Virus record (IMG/VR): IMGVR_UViG_3300021962_000178
Coordinates: 1 to 48,230 of that record
Origin: a virus
Reading direction: 5' to 3' (one strand)
Length of the DNA: 48,230 nt
Positions 1-6,444 of this stretch are shown here, piece by piece. The notes beneath the pieces are model-generated. The model was not told the origin of the DNA. It saw nothing but the letters and a program-made list of their open reading frames with translations, and ran no database searches. How positions within the stretch are numbered: the stretch's first letter is position 1; the number at the start of each line of letters is the position of its first letter. Both the position numbers and the translations under genes were made by a program.

Positions 1-127
1 CAAGGATGGGCGAGCCTTTGAGTGGGAGATGAGCAAGTGGGTTACCTACTTTAGAAGAATCATACGGATGAACTGAATCATCTACCACCAATAGGTAGTT
101 GTCTGTTTTAATTAGTTTGTGTGTCAT
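1..127 (-). CDS. Partial conserved phage protein (C-terminus beyond the left edge)
   Basis: The minus strand is open from an ATG at 125-127 to the window edge, giving 42 residues that begin MTHKLIKTDNYLLVVDDS and end in AHLPLKGSPIL. I recognise this pattern: proteins of Bacteroidota phages and prophages often start K(L)IKTDNYLLVVDDS and later carry AHLPLNNSPILEGVPLLPP. The last base here is G, which would allow the expected Glu. Function is unknown in that family. The gene is the last visible member of the leftward operon, and its start sits 3 bases from the stop of the next gene. The truncation is the main evidence that the window is cut from a longer genome. Confidence 0.75.
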   Translation of the reverse strand, partial: MTHKLIKTDNYLLVVDDSVHPYDSSKVGNPLAHLPLKGSPIL

Positions 128-130
128 GGT

Positions 131-322
131 TTATTTGTTTATTTCTATTAAAAGTTTGAACAGGAAAGTGCTTATCATGAATGTAACTATGAGTACAGCA
201 GATACTGGACCATAACTATATTCGCCAAGCTTATCAAATATCCTCCTGATTAACCAACTGGATAAGTGCTGCACAGCTATAATGAATAAGCATAGAGAGA
301 TTGTTGCGATTGTTTGTGCCAT
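131..322 (-). CDS. Small two-helix membrane protein
   Basis: This 63-residue protein begins MAQTIATISLCLFIIAVQ, with hydrophobic segments at about residues 5-18 and 38-58 separated by a short charged loop (RRIFDKLGEYS). It is likely an inner-membrane protein with two helices. Function is not recognised. It lies 3 bases from both neighbours in the leftward operon. Its start shares the leader 'AAACAAATAAACT-ATG-GCACAA' type with several operon neighbours. Confidence 0.6.
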   Translation of the reverse strand: MAQTIATISLCLFIIAVQHLSSWLIRRIFDKLGEYSYGPVSAVLIVTFMISTFLFKLLIEINK

Positions 323-325
323 AGT

Positions 326-658
326 TTATTTGTTTAGTTTTCTTAAATCTTCATCCAATCTTTCAAGGAACGACTCCTCACCATCATCTCCTGACAGTAG
401 CCAATCTATCCTGTGAGCATACACCTCAGCTATCCTTAAGATGTTGACAGCATCCTTGAACTTGGCAATCACCTCATCGGGGTACTTGTAGTGGTTAAGG
501 TCTTCAGGATACTTTTTATACCATTCATCGTCATGCCAGTGCTCATCCTTGAGTTCTTGTTTAGTCTTAGGTCTGCCACTCATCTCTATCTCCTTCTCGA
601 TAGCTTCAGCGATGTAGCCTATCTTGTACTGGTCGTAGTTAAATCTTCCTCCGCTCAT
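326..658 (-). CDS. Conserved phage protein of unknown function (MSGGRFNYDQY family)
   Basis: I place the start at the ATG at 656-658, giving 110 residues beginning MSGGRFNYDQYKIGYIAEAI. A longer reading would run into the preceding gene, which stops at 660. The sequence is charged and helical, with a C-terminal block RIDWLLSGDDGEESFLERL. I recognise both ends (MSGGRFNYDQY and DWLLSGDDGEESFL) as a very common protein of Bacteroidota phages with no assigned function. No catalytic motif or membrane segment is visible. The single base between its start and the upstream stop points to co-translation. Confidence 0.8.
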   Translation of the reverse strand: MSGGRFNYDQYKIGYIAEAIEKEIEMSGRPKTKQELKDEHWHDDEWYKKYPEDLNHYKYPDEVIAKFKDAVNILRIAEVYAHRIDWLLSGDDGEESFLERLDEDLRKLNK

Positions 659-659
659 G

Positions 660-890
660 TTATTTGTATTTAGGTATGTCAATATCAAACTTATAAATGC
701 AAGTATGTTCAGAGTATTTGCTCATTTGCAATGCGTAATTCTCTTGCATTTCTTTTGATTCCGATGGGGTATTAAAACTCAAAATCGCATGTGTATTCCA
801 ACATGCACATACATAAATAGTTTTCTTAGTGCTCATAGCTACTTCTTTTACCTCTACCTTTTTTATTTCAATGTCTGTTTGTTGTGCCAT
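660..890 (-). CDS. Small hypothetical protein with MAQQT start
   Basis: This 76-residue protein begins MAQQTDIEIKKVEVKEV and is followed by a Cys-containing stretch (YVCACWNTHAILSFNTPSE). I do not recognise a domain. An internal Met at residue 19 (MSTKKTIYVCACW) could be an alternative start. I keep the first ATG because its 5' end (ATG GCA CAA CAA ACA GAC) and its leader match those of the genes at 1321-1563 and 894-1136. The gene is packed between neighbours with gaps of 1 and 3 bases. Confidence 0.6.
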   Translation of the reverse strand: MAQQTDIEIKKVEVKEVAMSTKKTIYVCACWNTHAILSFNTPSESKEMQENYALQMSKYSEHTCIYKFDIDIPKYK

Positions 891-893
891 AGT

Positions 894-1136
894 TTATTTG
901 TTATAGGTTTCGTTGTAGTAAGTTTCAGAATAAAATTTAGGTGCTGAATTTATGTGATATTGATATTCATACTCTTGACCTTCATCAAATGCTTTGATTA
1001 TCTGACCTTTCTCCATTCTATAGGCGTGATTATAGATTGCTACTTTACTATAGAATTTACTATGACCACTATCAAATTTTCTAATTTCTTCAATCAACCA
1101 CTCTACGGCAGTCGTGTTTTCTGTTTGTTGTGTCAT
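894..1136 (-). CDS. Conserved phage protein (TAVEWL...YYNETY family)
   Basis: The protein is 80 residues. After a short MTQQTEN leader it reads TAVEWLIEEIRKF, then MEKGQIIKAFDEGQEYE, and ends YYNETYNK. This three-part pattern (TAVEWL near the N-terminus, MEKxQIIxA in the middle, YYNETY at the end) is a widespread small protein of Bacteroidota phages. I know it only as a conserved hypothetical protein. It is predicted soluble and helical. The start is set by the ATG at 1134-1136, whose leader repeats that of neighbouring genes. Only 3 bases separate it from the next gene on either side. Confidence 0.8.
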   Translation of the reverse strand: MTQQTENTTAVEWLIEEIRKFDSGHSKFYSKVAIYNHAYRMEKGQIIKAFDEGQEYEYQYHINSAPKFYSETYYNETYNK

Positions 1137-1139
1137 ACT

Positions 1140-1316
1140 CTAATCTTTTAATTCAGAATGGATAATACTATAAACTGACATAATAAACACTGAGCCTCCA
1201 CATATTAATAAAAACATCGCTCCCATCTTAGGAAAACTATATATTAGAATAGTTAATATGACTAAAATAGTTATAAATAATACTGTATACAAAGCTGCTT
1301 TTAGTTTTTTACTCAT
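1140..1316 (-). CDS. Small two-helix membrane protein
   Basis: Read from the ATG at 1314-1316, the minus strand encodes 58 residues, MSKKLKAALYTVLFITIL..., ending IIHSELKD. Two hydrophobic segments are clear (about residues 8-27 and 33-50), with a basic N-terminus that would favour a cytoplasmic start. It exactly fills the gap between the genes at 894-1136 and 1321-1563, as expected for a real operon member. Function is unknown. It is the third predicted small membrane protein in this operon. Confidence 0.55.
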   Translation of the reverse strand: MSKKLKAALYTVLFITILVILTILIYSFPKMGAMFLLICGGSVFIMSVYSIIHSELKD

Positions 1317-1320
1317 ATCA

Positions 1321-1563
1321 TTATTTTTTAGGTAGACTTTCTCTGAGTAGTTCTCTGTTCCATATGTTAGTGTTGCCTACAGCATACTGAGCAATCATGC
1401 ACATTGTCCACTCAATCATCTCCTCAGATGTGAATAGCTTTTGTTTTGCTGTGTTGTAGCCAAGTTTCCAATAGTCAAGTCTTTCCAAGTTCTTTTTGAG
1501 GTCGTCAATATCTGTATCTACCATTTTGTTGGTGTCAACGATATGGTCTGTTTGTTGTGCCAT
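1321..1563 (-). CDS. Small conserved phage protein with MAQQT start
   Basis: I choose the ATG at 1561-1563 (MAQQTDHIVDTNKMVDTD...), giving 80 residues. A longer reading begins inside the upstream gene, and this start carries the same 5' cassette as other genes here. The C-terminal half (LFTSEEMIEWTMCMIAQYA) resembles a segment frequent in small phage proteins of Bacteroidota, where FTxEEVxxW and a following helix recur. No function is known to me. It is predicted soluble. Confidence 0.65.
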   Translation of the reverse strand: MAQQTDHIVDTNKMVDTDIDDLKKNLERLDYWKLGYNTAKQKLFTSEEMIEWTMCMIAQYAVGNTNIWNRELLRESLPKK

Positions 1564-1565
1564 AG

Positions 1566-1736
1566 TTATGCTTTTTCTATCTCTTGTTTTACTTCTGTCC
1601 AATACAAGTGATCGTGGATACAATTCTTAATTATCTCATCTACAGCTACAAATGCACATTCTTTAGCCAAATTCTTGCTAACTACCTTAGACATGTATTT
1701 AACTACTAAATACGCTGCTTTTTGTTTAGGGCTCAT
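1566..1736 (-). CDS. Small conserved phage protein (AVDEII...YWTEVKQEIEK family)
   Basis: The minus strand from the ATG at 1734-1736 encodes 56 residues ending DHLYWTEVKQEIEKA, with CAFVAVDEIIKNC in the middle. These two blocks (AVDEII and YWxEVKxEIEKL at the end) are a hallmark of a small, abundant protein in Bacteroidota phages, so I am fairly confident it is expressed. The N-terminus SPKQKAAYLVVKYMSKV matches the helical start of that family. The stop lies 2 bases from the start of the next gene. Function is unknown. Confidence 0.75.
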   Translation of the reverse strand: MSPKQKAAYLVVKYMSKVVSKNLAKECAFVAVDEIIKNCIHDHLYWTEVKQEIEKA

Positions 1737-1788
1737 AGTTTAATTGTTTTGATTTTTACGGCGAATAACTACCTTATCTGACGTTTTA

Positions 1789-2037
1789 TTAAACTGTTTT
1801 ATGTGACTTATTGATTGCCTTTACGCATGCTTTTAGGGCATCGTATTGACCCCATGTAAGAAGTATATGCTTGTCACCATTTACATCACTGATGTGGATG
1901 TCATAGCCTTCCCCATTTGACCACTCAGTAACCTCTAGATAGTCTCCTTTTTCTTTCCTATCACCCATGGAGAATGTACAGTAGTCTTTTAGTTCTACAA
2001 ATGCTGACTTTCTATTTTCTAGTTTTATATCTTTCAT
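1789..2037 (-). CDS. Conserved phage protein (LEVTEWSNGEGYDIHIS family)
   Basis: This 82-residue protein contains KGDYLEVTEWSNGEGYDIHIS, followed by a strand-rich segment and LTWGQYDALKACV. The EVTEWxNGEGxDVxIS...LTxGxxDAL pattern is a recurrent small family in Bacteroidota phages, of unknown function. The pattern suggests a small beta-sheet protein with a C-terminal helix. It is separated by 52 bases from the next gene downstream and is preceded by a 60-bp gap carrying a palindrome, so it may begin a sub-operon. Confidence 0.75.
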   Translation of the reverse strand: MKDIKLENRKSAFVELKDYCTFSMGDRKEKGDYLEVTEWSNGEGYDIHISDVNGDKHILLTWGQYDALKACVKAINKSHKTV

Positions 2038-2044
2038 AATGTAA

Positions 2045-2054
2045 TGTTATAACA
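2045..2054. promoter_or_regulatory. 10-bp perfect palindrome in a 60-bp gap
   Basis: TGTTATAACA is its own reverse complement and sits just upstream of the gene starting at 2037, followed by a related partial copy (GTGTTATA). A protein-binding site is possible, but a palindrome this short can arise by chance in AT-rich DNA. The rest of 2038-2097 shows no gene. Confidence 0.25.
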
Positions 2055-2097
2055 TAATGTGTGTTATAGTGCACATTTATGTTAGTTTTTGTCCGTT

Positions 2098-2781
2098 TTA
2101 TAGCTCAATAATGTTCCCAAATGACGTAAGACCAAGGTCAAACTTCCCGTCATCCACACATGATCCGTTAGAGAATATGGTAGGAGACTTGCTGTACCTT
2201 GATATACCTTGATTGTGTATACCATCCATGTTGTGGATGTGACCAAACAGATGAGCCTTTGGAGGATGCTTGAATATCCACTTCATTAGAGATGAATCTC
2301 CGCACTGCTTTAACTCTCCGCCATAATCTTCTGTAAGGTCTCTTACGCCCTTTGCAGGACCGTGAGTTACAAGTATGTCCGTGTCTGTAGGTATGTGTTC
2401 CCACACCCTATTTATAGTCTCCCTAGACTTCATGAATGACCACTCACCGAATGTTGGGGTATATGGTGAACCAAATATCTTGAAGCCATCAATAGTTATC
2501 TCCTCATGCTCAAGGTATATCAGTCCACGATCAGTGAAGCTATCCTTATGGTATATCCTCCTCTCAATAGATGTGTCGTGATTCCCTGCAACGTATATCT
2601 TATACTTTACGGGTACGGTCATATACCACTCTAAGAATCCAAACACCTCAAGAGAATTCCTTGCCACGTCCCTGTAGTTAGAACAGTCTCCTGAATGTAT
2701 TACCATATCAATGCCATCCCATCTGCTCCATTGGATATGCTTATGGAATCCATGCGTGTCGCTGATATGTAGTATGGTCAT
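2098..2781 (-). CDS. Calcineurin-like metallophosphoesterase
   Basis: The 227-residue protein carries the metallophosphoesterase motifs in order: DTH (D8, H10), SGDCSN (D32), AGNHDT (N67, H68), VTHGPAKG (H140) and FGHIH (H181, H183). These residues hold two metal ions in the family, which hydrolyses phosphate mono- or diesters, including nucleotides and cyclic nucleotides. The substrate cannot be told from sequence. A compact length with no added domain or signal peptide indicates a cytoplasmic enzyme. The start overlaps the stop of the upstream gene in the form ATGA. The neighbouring dNMP kinase suggests nucleotide metabolism, but that link is inference. Confidence 0.9.
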   Translation of the reverse strand: MTILHISDTHGFHKHIQWSRWDGIDMVIHSGDCSNYRDVARNSLEVFGFLEWYMTVPVKYKIYVAGNHDTSIERRIYHKDSFTDRGLIYLEHEEITIDGFKIFGSPYTPTFGEWSFMKSRETINRVWEHIPTDTDILVTHGPAKGVRDLTEDYGGELKQCGDSSLMKWIFKHPPKAHLFGHIHNMDGIHNQGISRYSKSPTIFSNGSCVDDGKFDLGLTSFGNIIEL

Positions 2782-2975
2782 TTTATTTGAGATTTAATGA
2801 TTTCTTCCATCCAAGACTTTTGATGTTTGTATAGAACATCTACAAGTATATTGATGTCAAACTCGATAGGTCCATACTCTTCATCTGAGCAGTCAAACCT
2901 TACCTTGTCTCCATCAAACTCCATGTATGCCTGTCTGCTATACTTGGCTTCTCCTTTGAATATTAGTGTTTTCAT
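2778..2975 (-). CDS. Small hypothetical protein
   Basis: This 65-residue protein (MKTLIFKGEAKYSRQAYMEF...) is linked to both neighbours by 4-base start/stop overlaps, which supports translation. The first half looks like a small beta sheet (alternating hydrophobic and charged residues, RFDCSDEEYGPIEFD). The second half is helical (ILVDVLYKHQKSWMEEII). No family is recognised. It may be an accessory of the phosphoesterase or kinase beside it, but only the coupling supports this. Confidence 0.6.
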   Translation of the reverse strand: MKTLIFKGEAKYSRQAYMEFDGDKVRFDCSDEEYGPIEFDINILVDVLYKHQKSWMEEIIKSQIK

Positions 2976-3610
2976 TTGATGAGCGTTTGAATCATTACTC
3001 CAACCTTGATACTTAACTCTTCAATAGTTCCCGAGTTTTCTATTCTATAATCAAAGTCCCATTTGTCAAGAGCAGTCTCTGATGGGTGGCTATTTACAGG
3101 CCCTAGTCCAGGTCTATCAACCCTTATAACATATCCTCCTTTGTCTTTTATAGCCTTAGCCTCATTGTGAAACCTTGTGTCAGTTATAATCCACTTGGAA
3201 GCGTCAATGTCTTGTCTTGTATCACCAATGTATCCTGAGAACTTTTCACTCTTATACTCAGACATCAGTGCATTTACCCATGCATTAGGGTGCAGTCCAT
3301 CTCTTATGGCATCTGTACCTAACTTCTGTAAGAACATGCGTATTGACATCATCTCTACGAATTCAATGTCTTGAAATGGTGTTACAGCATTAAGAGGGTT
3401 GTGGCTTAATGTACTCCATTCGCTACCTAAGTATGTATTTTTAGCATCTCCATCCTCAAATAGGTGTACAGGTAATCCAGTTAGGATGCTAGCTATAGTC
3501 TTTAGCTTGCCTGCCCATTTCTTTATTACCCAACTGCTGTCCGTTTGTCTAATAATCTCACCTACAGTGTCCTTACCACTTTGTGCGTAACCATTAATTC
3601 CGATAATCAT
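2972..3610 (-). CDS. Deoxynucleoside monophosphate kinase-like P-loop protein
   Basis: The start at 3608-3610 gives a 212-residue protein beginning MIIGINGYAQSGKDTVGEII, whose P-loop (GYAQSGKDT, residues 7-15) is right at the N-terminus. Later blocks LQKLGTDAIRDG, WIITDTRFHNEA and GYVIRVDRPG match the layout of phage dNMP kinases of the T4 gene 1 type, which phosphorylate dNMPs to dNDPs for DNA synthesis. An in-frame extension of 18 residues upstream would precede the P-loop and has no family support. The gene overlaps the next by 4 bases. The exact substrate range is not inferable. Confidence 0.8.
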   Translation of the reverse strand: MIIGINGYAQSGKDTVGEIIRQTDSSWVIKKWAGKLKTIASILTGLPVHLFEDGDAKNTYLGSEWSTLSHNPLNAVTPFQDIEFVEMMSIRMFLQKLGTDAIRDGLHPNAWVNALMSEYKSEKFSGYIGDTRQDIDASKWIITDTRFHNEAKAIKDKGGYVIRVDRPGLGPVNSHPSETALDKWDFDYRIENSGTIEELSIKVGVMIQTLIK

Positions 3611-3620
3611 AGTGTGTGTT

Positions 3621-4043
3621 TTATTGGTATACAATTTTAATGTTGCCTTCTTTAATGAGGTCATGCTTTTTAGCTAAGTCTATCAGAGATTTATATACTT
3701 CCGGGTATGCTGTAACCCATCCGCTACATACTTTAATACTATGCATCAATGTACTATGCTGTTTAAGGTTTAGCATCTTATATATCTTATTCATGGTCAT
3801 GCCTTCCTCATGAACAAGCATATACCTAAACCATATCTTCTCATATGAGTTCTTCTTTCTACCCTTAGAGAACAGTACACTCTTGTCTACGCCAAAGTGT
3901 TCGGCTATAGCATTAGCCCACTTGTCTACTCTTGGATCATCTGCATCTATATCAGAAGACCTATACTCATGTATGTGTACAGCCTTACCATACTTCTCAT
4001 ATATATATTTCTTGAAGTCTTCTACCTCAGTCCTGAATGCCAT
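3621..4043 (-). CDS. DnaA domain-IV-like DNA-binding protein
   Basis: In this 140-residue protein, residues 68-105 (NSYEKIWFRYMLVHEEGMTMNKIYKMLNLKQHSTLMHSI, read in pieces) align by eye with the C-terminal DnaA domain. That domain has a helix ending in a basic turn, a helix-turn-helix, and the signature helix GGRDHSTVLHA, here NLKQHSTLMHSIK. The AAA+ part of DnaA is absent. Known phage proteins with only this domain may recruit or compete with the host initiator at DnaA boxes. That role here is inference. It overlaps the following gene by 17 bases. Confidence 0.65.
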   Translation of the reverse strand: MAFRTEVEDFKKYIYEKYGKAVHIHEYRSSDIDADDPRVDKWANAIAEHFGVDKSVLFSKGRKKNSYEKIWFRYMLVHEEGMTMNKIYKMLNLKQHSTLMHSIKVCSGWVTAYPEVYKSLIDLAKKHDLIKEGNIKIVYQ

Positions 4044-4242
4044 CTTTTATCTTTTGAAAGTTATTTAATAAATCTATTGCCTTGAAGTCCATGTCTTCTT
4101 GCATCCAACCTTTGCTGTTTGTAAGCATATCAATGATTAGCAATCTCATCATGTTATTCATTTTAAGATTTGCATTCCTTGATCTGTTAATCTTTTTGAA
4201 TGAAGTGGACATTTTCTCTAGCTTCTCTTCGCAAGTGTTCAT
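4027..4242 (-). CDS. Small hypothetical helical protein
   Basis: This 71-residue, basic then acidic protein (MNTCEEKLEKMSTSFKKINR...) has no recognised domain. It is predicted mostly helical. It overlaps the DnaA-like gene by 17 bases and the upstream gene by 4 bases, so all three are probably translated from one message. A later Met (MSTSFKKINRSRN, residue 11) is a possible alternative start. Confidence 0.5.
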   Translation of the reverse strand: MNTCEEKLEKMSTSFKKINRSRNANLKMNNMMRLLIIDMLTNSKGWMQEDMDFKAIDLLNNFQKIKDGIQD

Positions 4243-4463
4243 ATGATTTGAAATTTACCATAGGGATATATATCCACTACCCTTATTAAGCCTACTTTGT
4301 ACTCTGTTATCCTATAGGAATCAGATACTATAGACCTAAGTTCTTTGCTATGCTCGGGCATAGTCGTCCACTTAAGTACAGCCAAGCATGATACGTCAGA
4401 GTATTCTTCGTGTACCATCAACGCCTCACAGGCGTTCCGTAACTTCGTTAGGGAGTAGTTCAT
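4239..4463 (-). CDS. Small hypothetical protein
   Basis: The 74-residue reading starts MNYSLTKLRNACEALMVHEE and ends in a strand-rich tail (EYKVGLIRVVDIYPYGKF). The first ATG lies 38 bases inside the upstream gene. A start at residue 16 (MVHEEYSDVSC, 4416-4418) would remove this overlap and give 59 residues. I cannot choose between them from sequence alone. No family is recognised. Confidence 0.45.
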   Translation of the reverse strand: MNYSLTKLRNACEALMVHEEYSDVSCLAVLKWTTMPEHSKELRSIVSDSYRITEYKVGLIRVVDIYPYGKFQII

Positions 4464-4629
4464 TTGCTATGTTATTATACATGTCTTTTATACCTCTCTC
4501 ATAACCCTTACAAAAGCACAGCTTTATCAGACTTGGGTGTATGCCGGGTAGATCATATGTCGCATCAAAGTTGGATTTGAACTTCTCGTAAGCCATCTCC
4601 ATGTCATTAGACAGTTCTGTTTTAGTCAT
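4426..4629 (-). CDS. Small hypothetical helical protein
   Basis: This 67-residue protein (MTKTELSNDMEMAYEKFKSN...) is mainly charged and helical, with a central CFCKGYERGIKDMYNNIA block. 'AFxxGYxxGxxD' patterns of this kind are frequent in small phage proteins. No function is known. It starts right after a 79-bp gap holding an inverted repeat. Its leader (ATG preceded by AAACACAC) matches that of the genes at 7487-8899 and 2972-3610. Confidence 0.5.
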   Translation of the reverse strand: MTKTELSNDMEMAYEKFKSNFDATYDLPGIHPSLIKLCFCKGYERGIKDMYNNIANELLPNEVTERL

Positions 4630-4656
4630 GTGTGTTTATTTAGTGCAAGATAAGTA

Positions 4657-4696
4657 CAAGGTGTGGATATTTCATTATGATTTATCCACAACCTTG
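4657..4696. repeat. Inverted repeat in the 4630-4708 intergenic gap
   Basis: CAAGGTGTGGATA at 4657-4669 is mirrored by TATCCACAACCTTG at 4683-4696, apart from one extra A. In the leftward transcript it would form a hairpin of about 13 bp in the leader of the gene at 4426-4629. There is no T-run after it, so a plain intrinsic terminator is unlikely. A processing site, attenuator or protein-binding site fits better. Confidence 0.4.
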
Positions 4697-4708
4697 CACA
4701 TCTTATGG

Positions 4709-5008
4709 TTAAAGTGAGGGTCTATTCTTCCTATTGTTGAAGTCGGTACCACCGAATCTGCCACCTCCATGTACCATTTCATCATCAACAGCTATCTCGT
4801 ATGATATATCTTCCCAATCTGACGCATCCATAGAGTACCTCTTGGTATCAGTAAGGACTTCGCTATAACAATACGATTCTGTATCTGAGCTGTCTGTCAT
4901 ACCTAGTAGCTCTAGTGCTGTCTCTACTGCAGATTCTTTGCTCATTGTGGTAATGTCATGTACTTCTTTCTCCCATACTATTAGCTTTCTATATAGTGTT
5001 ACCTTCAT
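4709..5008 (-). CDS. Hypothetical protein
   Basis: The 99-residue protein begins MKVTLYRKLIVWEKEVHDIT, contains an acidic middle (SSDTESYCYSEVLTDT) and ends with a Gly/Arg-rich tail (GGGRFGGTDFNNRKNRPSL). The N-terminal half looks like a small strand-helix unit. I do not recognise the family. The start overlaps the stop of the upstream gene by 4 bases. Confidence 0.55.
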   Translation of the reverse strand: MKVTLYRKLIVWEKEVHDITTMSKESAVETALELLGMTDSSDTESYCYSEVLTDTKRYSMDASDWEDISYEIAVDDEMVHGGGRFGGTDFNNRKNRPSL

Positions 5009-5289
5009 AGTTCTACTTTTACAGTTTTAATAAAGCCTCTCATTGCGTTTGCTTCTGCTTGGTCGGGAGTATTATACAATGTGCTGTCTATCTTCAGCTT
5101 ACCACCGAATACGTAAGCATTGGCGTACATTACTTTGGTCGTGTTGAGATCAAGCTTAGACTTATGCTTCTTGCCACGCCTACCATCCTTATCCCATGTA
5201 AGAACTTTCCCATCTACAGTTCCTACTTGTACTCCTAGCTCCTTAACAAATGTCAAATTGGTTACTTTCTTTCCGTTTTTTGTGAACAT
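5005..5289 (-). CDS. Hypothetical protein
   Basis: I start this gene at the ATG at 5287-5289 (MFTKNGKKVTNLTFVKELGVQ...), giving 94 residues. The reading frame is open further upstream, but that part lies entirely within the well-supported gene at 5309-5557. The protein is basic in the middle (DKDGRRGKKHKSKLD), and the C-terminal half has a tyrosine/alanine-rich strand pattern. No family is recognised. A 4-base overlap joins it to the next gene. Confidence 0.55.
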   Translation of the reverse strand: MFTKNGKKVTNLTFVKELGVQVGTVDGKVLTWDKDGRRGKKHKSKLDLNTTKVMYANAYVFGGKLKIDSTLYNTPDQAEANAMRGFIKTVKVEL

Positions 5290-5308
5290 AATACTTGGTT
5301 TTATTGGT

Positions 5309-5557
5309 TTATAATACAGGCAATACGCCATTTTCTCCATAAAATAATACTCCTCCATCATTTCCCTCATCATCTGATGATAGGATGCATGAGGTCCCGT
5401 CATTAAGGAAGAAACATATAGGTCTACTATACCATCCCATGTGTTCCATTTCTTCATCATTGAGATACCTTACTTCAACGATAGTCTTACCTTGAAGGGT
5501 TTTCTTAGCTACGCCATTCCAGTAGGCTTGTAGTTCTTGTTTTGATTTTGTTTCCAT
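5309..5557 (-). CDS. Conserved phage protein (IVEVRYLNDEEMEHMGW family)
   Basis: The protein is 82 residues, with ELQAYWNGVAKKTLQGKTIVEVRYLNDEEM, then GWYSRPICFFLNDGTSCILSSDDEGNDGG (read in pieces), ending in a short strand. The combination KxIVxVRYxxxEE...GWxSRPxxxxxDDG...DDEGNxxG is a small family I know from many Bacteroidota phages, with no assigned function. A small beta-rich protein is likely. One base separates its start from the upstream stop. Confidence 0.8.
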   Translation of the reverse strand: METKSKQELQAYWNGVAKKTLQGKTIVEVRYLNDEEMEHMGWYSRPICFFLNDGTSCILSSDDEGNDGGVLFYGENGVLPVL

Positions 5558-5558
5558 A

Positions 5559-5921
5559 TTATAATTCTGCTTGAAACGAGCACTCGCCCGTGGTGATTAT
5601 TGTTTGTTCTATTTTCTTACCAAGTTCGTAGTCTGCATAGTCTTCTAGCATTGTTATTGGAAGACCTGCATCTTCTAGCATCTTATCATTGTACCCAAGG
5701 TTTTCAGCGAAGAACTTCTGAAATTTAGGTAGGTTGTCACCTAATTTCTTTTCAATAGCCATAAGTTCTTCTTGAACTTCCTCAAGGTGGTGCTCGTCAA
5801 ACATATACTCGATGTAGTTGACTTCACATTCTGCATCCTTGCTAAATCTAGATGGGGCGTCGCTAGATTGTACGCCAAACCAAAACTTGCCTTCGATGTC
5901 TCCGTAGTAATACCTTCCCAT
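5559..5921 (-). CDS. Conserved phage protein (MGRYYYGDIEGKFWF family)
   Basis: This 120-residue protein begins MGRYYYGDIEGKFWFGVQSS and ends CSFQAEL, with a central YIEYMFDEHHLEEV and YADYELGKKIEQ. The N-terminal MGRYYYGDIEGKF block, the FDExHL block and the SFxAEL end make a family that is common in Bacteroidota phages and has no known function. It is predicted soluble. The leader (ATG preceded by AACAACAATT) is shared with the two upstream genes. Confidence 0.8.
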   Translation of the reverse strand: MGRYYYGDIEGKFWFGVQSSDAPSRFSKDAECEVNYIEYMFDEHHLEEVQEELMAIEKKLGDNLPKFQKFFAENLGYNDKMLEDAGLPITMLEDYADYELGKKIEQTIITTGECSFQAEL

Positions 5922-5932
5922 AATTGTTGTTT

Positions 5933-6130
5933 TTAGTTATTAAAACTGTGTGATTCTTGATTCCACTTTCCATCAACCCTTGTCTCTATGGTATAGTCAC
6001 CATTGTACATTCTGTTACCCCTGCTAGTTAGCCATACTCTAATATCTCCATCGTCTATCTTTAACTCATCTCCATCCCAGGATTGCTCAATAGTGTCAAG
6101 GTTGATTAAATCTGCTCTTGTGTACTCCAT
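5933..6130 (-). CDS. Small hypothetical protein
   Basis: I use the ATG at 6128-6130 (MEYTRADLINLDTIEQSWD...), giving 65 residues, because it has the AACAACAATTATG leader seen in its neighbours and avoids overlap with the gene ending at 6141. The sequence is strand-rich and acidic (DGDELKIDDGDIRVWLTSRG). No family is recognised. Confidence 0.6.
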   Translation of the reverse strand: MEYTRADLINLDTIEQSWDGDELKIDDGDIRVWLTSRGNRMYNGDYTIETRVDGKWNQESHSFNN

Positions 6131-6140
6131 AATTGTTGTT

Positions 6141-6401
6141 TTAGTTTGATGTAAAATAAAGTTCTCCATTGTTCTTGTATACATACTCTTGCCCATTCTC
6201 TACTATGGTAACGAGTGTACCATTCCTAAGTCCATCTGAATAGAACTTGGCATGTGGATCAGGTGAGTTGTCTAAGACATTGAGGGCATTGGTTGGGTCC
6301 ACTCTAGTACATCCATAGATGGGTGTATGGGTAAATGCGATTCTTACCATTGGAAAATCATTTGCCAATAGTTGTCTGTAGTAGCCTTTTGGAGGATTCA
6401 T
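6141..6401 (-). CDS. Hypothetical protein
   Basis: The 86-residue protein begins MNPPKGYYRQLLANDFPMVR and has an aromatic, strand-rich C-terminal half (VTIVENGQEYVYKNNGELYF). No domain is recognised. It uses the AACAACAATTATG-type leader. A 43-bp gap separates it from the peptidase gene upstream. Confidence 0.55.
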   Translation of the reverse strand: MNPPKGYYRQLLANDFPMVRIAFTHTPIYGCTRVDPTNALNVLDNSPDPHAKFYSDGLRNGTLVTIVENGQEYVYKNNGELYFTSN

Positions 6402-6444
6402 AATTGTTGTATTTGATTGTTAAAAAATATTATCTTGATGAGCG

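Noticed and set aside
5290-5460. Upstream start for the gene at 5005-5289
   Set aside because: The extra 57 codons lie entirely inside the well-conserved gene at 5309-5557 and are in a different frame.
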